Source: an uncultured Desulfovibrionaceae bacterium (GTDB lineage Bacteria > Desulfobacterota > Desulfovibrionia > Desulfovibrionales > Desulfovibrionaceae). From it: DNA of 64,000 nt. The notes under the pieces were generated by a model. It saw only the letters and a list, made by a program, of their open reading frames with translations. It searched no databases and was not told where the DNA came from. The first letter of the stretch is position 1. Every line of letters begins with the position of its first letter. Positions 7,940 through 14,725 of this stretch are shown here, piece after piece. The stretch covers positions 1-64,000 of the forward strand of contig CALUZB010000026.1 of NCBI GenBank assembly GCA_944325195.1. Direction: 5' to 3'. A program made the translations under genes and the position numbers.

Positions 7940-9047
7940 CTTCCCGCTCCGCCGCGAAAGTTATTTCCCCGATTTGCCAGTCGGCCCACTGGCCGGGTCC
8001 CAGCCGCATATCCGCCGCCGGTTCCGGCAAGTCCACCCGATACACGCCGTAAACGGACAACAGGGCAATAATCTGGCTGCGCACAATATCCCGCCCCAAC
8101 AGGGCGCGCCGCTCCGCCAGCCAGGCGGCCAGAGCCGTGTCCAGACTTTCCCGCACGCTCTGCGCGTCGGCCCAGTCGTATAAGGTCAGTTCCGCCTGAA
8201 TGCGGGCGGGCACGGCTTCAGGGGGCAGAACCCGCACGGTGTCGGTTAAAGGCCGCACTTTTTCGCCGCTGATATACGCTTCCAGCAGAGCCAGCAGCCC
8301 TTCTCCGGGCAGGCCGTCCGCGGTGAGGGGGTAAAGATCCACCGCGCCCGGCTCCGGCGACATCACCCCCACATCCACAATCAGGGGCGATGCGGACAGG
8401 GCGTGGTAACGGTAGGCGAGCTCGCTGCCGGCCACGGAAAAGGCTTCCGGGGCCAGGATGATCCGCTCGCGCAAATGCTCGTCGTCTTCAGCGTCCGCGC
8501 CGCCGCCGCTGGTCTCCAGGTTAGACACGCTTACGTCCGCGTCGGCCGGGGGATCCGCCAGGCGGCTCACTCCGCCAGGCAGAATGCCGTTGGCCGCCGC
8601 GCCCGCTTCCGCGGCCAGCGCAACCGTGTCAGCGCCGGTTTCGCCTGCCGGGATAACGCAGGCGTCCCGAGTCAGAAATTTATGGCCGCCGTCCCGACTG
8701 TAAATGACCGCGCCCGCCGCAATGTCCAGGTCTTCGGTCAGGGGAGCCTCAAGACTGAAGCGCACAAGGCAGGAAGCCGGGGCCGCCGCCAGGCGGGTAA
8801 CACCCACCAGCTCGCCCAACAAATCGAGCATGGGCGCTCTGGCGTAACGCACCAGGTTCTGCTTGGCCGCCTCCTGAATGCCCACCCGGATCAGGTGCTC
8901 GCGATAGGCGATCAGGTTGATCAGCAGGCGTTCGGATTGCGCCGGGTACAGGGTGCGCCCGGTAATCTCCTCATATTCCCGGATGCAGGCTTCCAGCACG
9001 GTCTGCTGGTCGGTCTCAATAAAGCGCGGTTCGGGCAGGTCGCTCAT
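7932..9047 (-). CDS. Baseplate wedge protein J (P2 gpJ family)
   Basis: 371 residues with the Baseplate_J organisation: an N-terminal helical part (RFIETDQQTVLEACIREYEEITGRTL), LLDLGELVGVTRL-like segment, then a beta-rich core with ETSGGGADAEDDEHLRERI, the conserved GGxDxEDDExxR signature. Overlaps gpW by 4 bases and gpI by 8. Forms the baseplate periphery with gpI and gpW. Confidence 0.93.
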   Translation of the reverse strand: MSDLPEPRFIETDQQTVLEACIREYEEITGRTLYPAQSERLLINLIAYREHLIRVGIQEAAKQNLVRYARAPMLDLLGELVGVTRLAAAPASCLVRFSLEAPLTEDLDIAAGAVIYSRDGGHKFLTRDACVIPAGETGADTVALAAEAGAAANGILPGGVSRLADPPADADVSVSNLETSGGGADAEDDEHLRERIILAPEAFSVAGSELAYRYHALSASPLIVDVGVMSPEPGAVDLYPLTADGLPGEGLLALLEAYISGEKVRPLTDTVRVLPPEAVPARIQAELTLYDWADAQSVRESLDTALAAWLAERRALLGRDIVRSQIIALLSVYGVYRVDLPEPAADMRLGPGQWADWQIGEITFAAEREDG

Positions 9048-9442
9048 GCCGCCCCCAAAGCAACAACGCCGGTTTGTCCGCGCACGGAAAGATCGGTTGC
9101 GGACCAGACCAGCCGGGCCAGGGCATGGCCGCCGCTCTGGCTGTCTCCCGGCTCAATGCTCACGGCCTCGAGCCTGATGCGGGGCTCCCAGGCCAGGGCG
9201 GCCCGGATTTCCCGCACCAGGTGAGGGCGGGCCGCGGGCAGGGGCAGATCCAGCCAGTTGCCCGCGTCGCAGCCGAAGTCAGGCCGAAGGGGATCGCTCC
9301 CCTTGGGAGTGGTGAGGATAATGCGGATGCACTGAGCAATATCGGCAAGCTGCTGGGCCACGCCGTCCGCGCCCAGGGCTAATTGCCAGTGGGGCGTGTC
9401 CGGCGTGACCGTGTGTAAGGAAGATGCGAGCAGCTTGACCAT
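9044..9442 (-). CDS. Baseplate protein W (gpW/gp25 family)
   Basis: 132 residues with the family core IRIILTTPKGSDPLRPDFG followed by WEPRIRLEAVSI. First gene of the baseplate-fibre operon. The ATG at 9442 lies only 7 bases after a predicted -10 box (9450-9455), so the late mRNA may be leaderless or nearly so; no alternative in-frame ATG exists downstream. A hairpin (CATGCCCC / GGGGCATG) spans the start. Confidence 0.9.
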   Translation of the reverse strand: MVKLLASSLHTVTPDTPHWQLALGADGVAQQLADIAQCIRIILTTPKGSDPLRPDFGCDAGNWLDLPLPAARPHLVREIRAALAWEPRIRLEAVSIEPGDSQSGGHALARLVWSATDLSVRGQTGVVALGAA

Positions 9443-9449
9443 GCCCCCG

Positions 9450-9492
9450 GTATAACAGGGGCATGGCTAGGCAGTCTTTGAAAGGGTTTTAG
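9450..9492 (-). promoter_or_regulatory. Predicted late promoter A (baseplate/fibre operon)
   Basis: On the minus strand: CTAAAACC then CTTTCAAAGAC (9474-9484), 18 bp, then TTATAC (9450-9455). The same box and spacing occur at 23447-23489 and 33334-33376. The box replaces a -35, as expected for promoters activated by the Mor/C family. Confidence 0.7.
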
Positions 9493-9511
9493 AAAAAGTG
9501 CGGCGTAGTAC

Positions 9512-10096
9512 CTATTCCGGATTGACGGATTGCTTGTATTTTCGTCTTTCCGCCGCATCTTGCGCGCTTTTCATGCGGCGAAACTTGGCATAATGAAACG
9601 CGGCCTTTTCGCTGTATGCTTCCAGCAAATCTAAACGCTTCTGACGCTTACAAGCCGTCTGCATATGTCCATATATTTCTGAAAGCCGCAAATGAAGGAA
9701 TCTTTCCCTCACATTTTTACGTTGGTGCCCGAACTCATGTTCAATGGCCAGTTCGGCATTGTCCAGCAGTTCCTGGAACTCCGCAAGGGCCTCCTCAAAG
9801 TGTCCGGCCTGCTGCAGAAAAAGCGGCAGCCGGCAAAGACTCTGAACGGTATTCCCGTCCCCGCAGGGGCTTGTCAGTTCCTTAGCCTTTCGCAGGCAGG
9901 CTATGGCTTCTTCCCATTGCTTGGCGTCCTTGAACTTTGTGGCTCTGCGGTGTAGTTCAGCAAATTCTTCCTGGACAGGTGTTTTCCCACTGACTGTAAC
10001 TTCCAGTACAATTTTACACCCAGGGTTTTCAATTCTGGTAAATCCTTTGGCGCGGGCAGCCCTGCCGTCATCACGCGGAGAAGAAAAAATGCTCAT
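9512..10096 (-). CDS. Cargo protein with TPR-like helical repeats
   Basis: 194 residues. Residues 45-150 form helical repeats (TKFKDAKQWEEAIACLRKAKEL, AGHFEEALAEFQELLDNAELA) of tetratricopeptide type, which usually mediate protein binding. The N- and C-terminal ends are basic. It is placed between the antirepressor cassette and late promoter A, transcribed leftward alone, so it looks like an accessory gene of the lysogen rather than a virion gene. Function unknown. Confidence 0.7.
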   Translation of the reverse strand: MSIFSSPRDDGRAARAKGFTRIENPGCKIVLEVTVSGKTPVQEEFAELHRRATKFKDAKQWEEAIACLRKAKELTSPCGDGNTVQSLCRLPLFLQQAGHFEEALAEFQELLDNAELAIEHEFGHQRKNVRERFLHLRLSEIYGHMQTACKRQKRLDLLEAYSEKAAFHYAKFRRMKSAQDAAERRKYKQSVNPE

Positions 10097-10185
10097 GCAG
10101 CCCCCTTTCCATATGGTTTCGTTTTAATCACGCCGTTATTATGCTTGGCAGCCGACAATCTTTCAAGCCTATATGTGCCGTTTTT

Positions 10186-10198
10186 GTAATTTTATTAC
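10186..10198. repeat. 13-bp palindrome GTAAT-TTT-ATTAC, copy 1
   Basis: Perfect dyad with a 3-bp spacer; relatives at 11588, 25053, 33792 and 41754, all intergenic and at module borders. Confidence 0.6.
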
Positions 10199-10313
10199 AA
10201 TTCAGCTTGACAAAGTTCAGCGGTTCGGCGTAAAGGGAAATTGAAGGTGCTAGAAACACCGACAGGCGGTCACGCCACCCGACAGCATGGCATTTTTCAT
10301 GTCTTTTAACCCG

Positions 10314-10350
10314 GTAAAATCTTGATTTTACAAGGGTTTCCCGCTATAAT
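10314..10350 (+). promoter_or_regulatory. Sigma-70 promoter with overlapping dyad operator, antirepressor cassette 1
   Basis: TTGATT (10322-10327), 17 bp, TATAAT (10345-10350). An 18-bp inverted repeat (GTAAAATC-TT-GATTTTAC, 10314-10331) covers the -35, a likely repressor site. The rest of the 10097-10493 gap holds no gene that I can support; the leader of about 140 bases before the ATG is G+C-rich and could be structured. Confidence 0.75.
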
Positions 10351-10493
10351 CATGCCATCTTGCCGGGCGTGGGCGAAGTACAATACCCGCAAGGGGAGAC
10401 AGTCCGCAGCTCCTGTTGCTGTTTCTAGCGTCCGGCAAGCTTCATTGGGAAGCCTGCCCAAACCGGCCCTAGAAAGGCCAACAGGAGTCAATC

Positions 10494-11162
10494 ATGACTA
10501 ATTCTCTTCTTCCCCCGGCAGATACCCCGGAACTGCTCACCAACACCCTGCACGGCCGACCCGCGATTAGTTCGCTGGAGCTGGCCGAACATTTTGAGAT
10601 TAAACACAAAAATGTTTTGCGTGATATCAGAGCGCTCTTGCTTAAATGCCCAGGCCAATTCACTGGGCTCAATTTTGAGCTTATCAGTATTTCCACGGAC
10701 TTAGGCCATACAACCCGGCAAGACCCCGCCTATCTGCTCACCCGCGATGGCTTTACCCTGCTGGCCATGGGCTACAACTCCAAGCGGGCGATTGAATGGA
10801 AAATCCGCTACATCGAAGCGTTCAACGCCCTGGAAGCGCACGCGCTGGAGCTGGCCCGTGAGGCGGGCTACCGCCAAGGCCTGGCCAGCGGGGTGACCCC
10901 GCTTGCCCTGGAAGCAGCGGAAAAGGCGAGCTGGCTTAAGGGTTTTAAAGAAGGCGAACGCCAAATGCGGCGCAAGGACGGGCTTAACCGTTTGGAAAAG
11001 GCCGTGCCCTATCTGCAAAAGGGGCTCACCCGCACTGAAATCGCCCGCCTGCTCGACTGCCCGCCCAGCACCCTGCGGGATACGCTCAGACGTTTTGAGC
11101 GGCTTTCGGGACAGGCGGCGGCCCCGACCCAACCCACCCCGCAACAGGGGGTGTTGCTGTGA
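10494..11162 (+). CDS. Rha-family phage regulatory protein / antirepressor
   Basis: 222 residues. N-terminal Rha domain: SSLELAEHFEIKHKNVLRDI (about 25-44), NFELISIS, then YLLTRDGFTLLAMGYNSKRAIEWKIRYIEAFN (about 80-112), the family signature. A second helix-turn-helix-like region follows near 175-205 (GLTRTEIARLLDCPPSTLRDTLRRFE). Rha proteins interfere with temperate phage growth or relieve repression. It is driven by its own sigma-70 promoter and coupled (GTGA overlap) to the 82-residue partner gene. The segment LAREAGYRQG and the terminal QQGVL are shared with the BRO-type regulator at 23754-24401. Confidence 0.88.
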   Translation: MTNSLLPPADTPELLTNTLHGRPAISSLELAEHFEIKHKNVLRDIRALLLKCPGQFTGLNFELISISTDLGHTTRQDPAYLLTRDGFTLLAMGYNSKRAIEWKIRYIEAFNALEAHALELAREAGYRQGLASGVTPLALEAAEKASWLKGFKEGERQMRRKDGLNRLEKAVPYLQKGLTRTEIARLLDCPPSTLRDTLRRFERLSGQAAAPTQPTPQQGVLL

Positions 11163-11407
11163 GCGCTCCCCTCAATGCATCCCTGATTGAAAAAGGTGAA
11201 TATGTATCGGACAACCTGAGCCGGATTCAGGATATCCTGCAATTTCTGGAAGAAACAGCGGGCAACTACGCCAGTTATCCGACAGCCTGCGAACATGGCT
11301 ACAGTGTGGACGGCTGGGCCGGGTTTAACTTGGCGCTCGCCCTGGCCCGTGAAAACTTGGCTGCTTTAAGGGAAAACCCGGCGCTTAAGGATATTGTCAC
11401 TGAATAA
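11159..11407 (+). CDS. 82-aa partner of antirepressor cassette 1
   Basis: Starts at GTG (11159), overlapping the regulator stop. 82 residues, acidic/hydrophobic helices (LSRIQDILQFLEETAGNYAS, then WAGFNLALALARENLAALRE). Family not recognised. A copy at 23509-23757 differs at only two residues by my comparison (positions 15 and 78) and is about as close in DNA, indicating recent duplication. Both copies follow a different regulator gene with overlapping stop/start, so the product probably acts with the regulator. Confidence 0.75.
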   Translation: MSAPLNASLIEKGEYVSDNLSRIQDILQFLEETAGNYASYPTACEHGYSVDGWAGFNLALALARENLAALRENPALKDIVTE

Positions 11408-11512
11408 CTATATACAAATAAACAAACGCCCCCGTCCGGCGGGCACCGGCGGGGCGTAACAAATAGGATTATATAGCCGCGCAACGTACAGGGGGCGTTG
11501 ACGCACCGTGCC

Positions 11513-11552
11513 TGCCGGGATGATGTTGACGCATCATCCCGGCACCCTTTTT
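11513..11552 (+). terminator. Terminator of antirepressor cassette 1
   Basis: Perfect 13-bp stem (TGCCGGGATGATG / CATCATCCCGGCA), 6-base loop, then CCCTTTTT. Confidence 0.9.
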
Positions 11553-11587
11553 ATAACTCCCCTTACGCCCAGGCTCAAGCCCCCATT

Positions 11588-11600
11588 GCAATAAAATTAC
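11588..11600. repeat. 13-bp palindrome, copy 2 (GCAAT-AAA-ATTAC)
   Basis: One mismatch from the perfect dyad; lies just after cassette 1. Confidence 0.5.
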
Positions 11601-11637
11601 AAAACGGGTCGGAGGCTGGCCGGTTTTCATTCCCCCG

Positions 11638-11734
11638 AAACGTCCGACATGTCGGACGTTTTAGAGGCCGGCTGGAAGCACAACATATTGAAAATACTGA
11701 TATTGCCAAAAAGAAACAGTCCGACATGTCGGAC
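11638..11734. repeat. Paired 16-bp palindrome element, intergenic copy
   Basis: GTCCGACATGTCGGAC occurs at 11642-11657 (inside a 24-bp perfect palindrome 11638-11661) and at 11719-11734. The start-to-start distance is 77 bp, identical to the pair inside the repressor gene (34025-34117), and the DNA between is related. No gene is supported in 11553-11788; frames across it are not coding by composition. Confidence 0.8.
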
Positions 11735-11788
11735 GTTTCAGTAAGTCTGTATTTCCTTCCCGGCCGGAGTCGCCTGTCTGTGTCCGGC

Positions 11789-12451
11789 CTACACCGGGCC
11801 GCCGCTTTCGCCGCCGCCGGTATCAACGCCGGTATGTCTGTGTTCGGCGAGAGAAATGCCTTTGGCGGTTACATCGTTATCGGGCACGCTTATTCCGCCG
11901 CTTTGGACGGTCAGGCTGCCGGTCAGGGCGGCTGTGGTCGGGCCTGAGCCGCTGTAATTGTTCATGCTGATCGCCCCCTGCAGGTTGATTGCCGGGGCGG
12001 CCAGAGTCAGGGCGGCCTGTGATTCCAGATGCGCCGGGCCGTCCGCCGTTACCCGCGCCTGACCGGAGCAGCGTATTTCAATGTCGCCCCGCACGTCCGC
12101 GGTTAATTTATGGGCCTTGCGGTCGTAGCAAACCCGGGTGCCGTCGGCGTAAAGGCGCGCGTCCACATCCGGGCCGCCCGCGTCCGGCACGGCGTCGGCC
12201 TTTGACCAGATTGCGCCCAGAATCACCCCGTCCTCGCCGCGCAAATCCAGAATCAGCGCCACCTGCTCGCCCACATCGAACAGGTCAAGGGCCTTGTCCT
12301 GATGAGTGCGGCTCTGCAGCACGGGCAGCCATGCGGTTTCAAGGTTGTCGTATTCGGGCAGGCGCGCCCTGGCCCAGCCGCGGGCGGCGTCCACAGCGGT
12401 TATAATGCCGAAGGCGAAAGTGGCCCCAACCTCATTGAAGGTTTGGTTCAT
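11789..12451 (-). CDS. Baseplate spike protein V (P2 gpV family)
   Basis: 220 residues. N-terminal OB-like domain (GIITAVDAARGWARARLPEYDNLETAWLPVL, then GEQVALILDLRGEDGVILGAIW), central beta-helix-like repeats, and the C-terminal EHRHTGVDTGGGESGGP tip with a HxH metal site, as in P2/Mu membrane-piercing spikes. Overlaps gene D by 4 bases. Confidence 0.93.
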   Translation of the reverse strand: MNQTFNEVGATFAFGIITAVDAARGWARARLPEYDNLETAWLPVLQSRTHQDKALDLFDVGEQVALILDLRGEDGVILGAIWSKADAVPDAGGPDVDARLYADGTRVCYDRKAHKLTADVRGDIEIRCSGQARVTADGPAHLESQAALTLAAPAINLQGAISMNNYSGSGPTTAALTGSLTVQSGGISVPDNDVTAKGISLAEHRHTGVDTGGGESGGPV

Positions 12452-13512
12452 GTTTCCTCCAGCGGCCCGGTGCGGGCCAGGGTCAGGGCTGTGGAATAGC
12501 CCTGCCGGCCCAGCTCGTGGCGTGAGGTTTTAATCAGGTATTTACCCGCTGGCGCGCCGAAGCCCGCATCCAGATTAAGCGATATCCCGGCCCGCAGAGA
12601 GGGATCGCCAGGCAGGGTGAGTTCCGCCCGGCAGCGTTCCAGTTCCGCGTCCTGCAGGGCAGCGTCGCCCTTGGCGGCCAGTTGGGCCTCTCCGCCGCGC
12701 CCCGCAATGCGCAGTTCATCGGCGGATGCGGTTCTGGATGCGCGGCCCCGCTTTTTTCCGGCCTGTTCAGTGGTGGAGACAACGGCCAGACCCCCGTCGC
12801 CGGCTTTACCGTAAACCTTAAGCGACTTCCGGCCCGCGTCCTGCTTCCGGATTTTCACCTTGGCGGGCGCTTCTTTCAGACTATCCTGGAAAGAGGCGCT
12901 GACGACATCGGCGCGGGAAAGCGTGAGCGACGCGGGAGCGGCCAGAACAGCGCCCCGGCTCTGAAAGATCAGGCGGGCGCCGCAAACCTTAAAGGTATGG
13001 CCGTATTCCCCGGCCAGGCGTTTCAGAAAGGCCAGATCGCTTTCCTGATACTGGGTTACCCGGTCAATGGGGATATCCGCCACTTCCCCGGCCGGGGTGA
13101 GATTCAGGCGGCCGCAGACTTCCCGCACCACCGCGGCCAGAGTGGTGTTTTCATAGCCCCGGCTCTTGCGGGTGCGGCAGGGAACGGTCAGGCCGGTGGC
13201 CAGGGCGCGGATGCGCACCACATCCGGCGGAAAGGAAAGCTCTATCTCATCGATCTCAAATTCCCCGCAGGGTATCAGTTCCTGCCCGGCGTAACCGATG
13301 GCCGCGCTCAGACGGTCGCCTTTGCCGGGATACCAGTCGCCGCGCCAGCGCCCATCCGTGTCTTCCAGACTGATTTCCAACTCGTCCGATTCTCCGGACA
13401 GGTTGTCGGTATAGGACACGCTCAACAGATAGGGCGCGAGTTCGGCGGAGATGTCTTTCCGCTCATAAACTATGCGGGCCTGGGGTACGGGAACATCAGC
13501 GATATTTGTCAT
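12448..13512 (-). CDS. Tail hub / late control protein D (P2 gpD family)
   Basis: 354 residues, GPD family: DNLSGESDELEISLEDTDGRWRGDWYPGKGD in the first 70 residues and FLKRLAGEYGHTFKVCG near 170 are characteristic. Forms the baseplate hub that carries the spike. Placed X-D-V as in P2-like tails. Confidence 0.92.
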   Translation of the reverse strand: MTNIADVPVPQARIVYERKDISAELAPYLLSVSYTDNLSGESDELEISLEDTDGRWRGDWYPGKGDRLSAAIGYAGQELIPCGEFEIDEIELSFPPDVVRIRALATGLTVPCRTRKSRGYENTTLAAVVREVCGRLNLTPAGEVADIPIDRVTQYQESDLAFLKRLAGEYGHTFKVCGARLIFQSRGAVLAAPASLTLSRADVVSASFQDSLKEAPAKVKIRKQDAGRKSLKVYGKAGDGGLAVVSTTEQAGKKRGRASRTASADELRIAGRGGEAQLAAKGDAALQDAELERCRAELTLPGDPSLRAGISLNLDAGFGAPAGKYLIKTSRHELGRQGYSTALTLARTGPLEET

Positions 13513-13538
13513 TATTCCACTGCTCCTTGCCGGGATGT

Positions 13539-13775
13539 TTACGCCGGATCAAAGCCGCCGCACCAGGGCGGAAGACTCGCCGCGCTTTCCAGGTCGGAAG
13601 GGCGAACCACGGGAATGAACAGACGGACGCCGCCCGGAAGGGTCGGCGTAATGGGCATATGCGGATTAGCCCTGATGATGCGCTCCGCCTCGTTTACACT
13701 GCCGTAGTATTTCCAGGCGATGCTGTCCCAGCGTTCGCCTTCGGAGGTCACATGCACAAGCTGATTGTTTTCCAT
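13539..13775 (-). CDS. Tail protein X (P2 gpX, LysM-like)
   Basis: 78 residues with a LysM-type fold: HVTSEGERWDSIAWKYYGS, ANPHMPITPTLPGGVRLFIP. P2 gpX-family proteins join the hub to the tail tube. The start overlaps the gpU stop (13775). Confidence 0.92.
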   Translation of the reverse strand: MENNQLVHVTSEGERWDSIAWKYYGSVNEAERIIRANPHMPITPTLPGGVRLFIPVVRPSDLESAASLPPWCGGFDPA

Positions 13776-14725
13776 TAAACTTCCTTTCTTGCCGCCACAT
13801 CGGCGGAAAAGCGCTGCAACAGAGGGGAGCAGCGATAAAGCGCCGACTGCCCGGCGTCCAGACAGGCGTTGACGCGGGAGAGCGTCCGGCCTGTATCGCC
13901 GATATCCGCTCCCAAAGATTCAGCCAATCGCACACCCTCGGCCATAAGGGCGCCGGTTTCAGCCGCGGCTTCCAGGGCCGGGGCGATCTCTTCCAGGGGC
14001 AGGCTTTCCGTGAGCGCGGTCAGCGTATCCTGAAGACCGGAAGAAAGCAGCCCCGCCGAGTTTAAAAGCCCGCCAAGCCGGCCCGCTCCCCCCATGGCAA
14101 GATTCACCGCTTCCCAGGGGCTTCCCGCATCCGCAACGCGCCTGCCCAGAGCCGCCAGGTCAGCGGCTTGGGAAATGACGCTTCCGGCCTGCCCGGCAAA
14201 CGACACGGCCGCGCGCACAGCGTCCCACACCCCGCCGCCCGCGGAGGGAACCGGCAGAGATAGCAGCGAGGAAGAGCCGGGATATACGGCCGGAAGGGGC
14301 GCGCCGTCGCTCACAGCCGGGCGTTCAGGCGGGGCGGCCGGGTCGCCGGTGAATTCCTTGAGTTCCGCCTGCATACTGATCAGCCAGGGCGTGCCGCCGG
14401 GCGAGCACTGCTCCAGGGTGGTGGAGAGGCTTTCCAGCACAAACCAGCCCCAGAAGGAACCGTCTCCAAAGACCAGGGCCTGGGCCTGGTGGCCGCGCAG
14501 CATGGCCTCAAGCTTCGCCCGTTCCTGCGCCGGCGTGCAGAAGCTGAAATGCAGGTCAAAAGCCAGGCTCAGAATATCCGGTTGCCGCCCGGTGTATTGC
14601 AGACGCGACGGCCCGGAAAACACAGCGTGCTCGGCAAAGACCTCGCTCTGGCGAACTTCCAGGCTTGAAGGGGAAAGCTTGGGCGAAATAAGCGCTTCGC
14701 CCAGCACAGCGAAAATATTAAACAT
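13775..14725 (-). CDS. Tail protein U (P2 gpU family) with extended C-terminus
   Basis: The first 140 residues carry the gpU core (MFNIFAVLGEALISPKLSPS, then LEAMLRGHQAQALVFGDGSFWGWFVL and WLISMQAELKEF). The C-terminal half, rich in Ala/Gly/Ser helices, goes beyond the usual family length and may be an added hub-contact domain. I choose ATG at 14725 since the longer frame starts with TTG inside the tape measure gene. Overlaps the tape measure stop by 8 bases. Confidence 0.85.
   Translation of the reverse strand: MFNIFAVLGEALISPKLSPSSLEVRQSEVFAEHAVFSGPSRLQYTGRQPDILSLAFDLHFSFCTPAQERAKLEAMLRGHQAQALVFGDGSFWGWFVLESLSTTLEQCSPGGTPWLISMQAELKEFTGDPAAPPERPAVSDGAPLPAVYPGSSSLLSLPVPSAGGGVWDAVRAAVSFAGQAGSVISQAADLAALGRRVADAGSPWEAVNLAMGGAGRLGGLLNSAGLLSSGLQDTLTALTESLPLEEIAPALEAAAETGALMAEGVRLAESLGADIGDTGRTLSRVNACLDAGQSALYRCSPLLQRFSADVAARKEV

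Noticed and set aside
11498-11947. 149-codon plus-strand frame over the palindrome element
   Set aside because: It overlaps the gpV end in antisense and has no folded texture except the linker-like words of the palindrome element.
12682-13707. 341-codon plus-strand frame opposite gene D and X
   Set aside because: Runs across two conserved tail genes in antisense; no family features.
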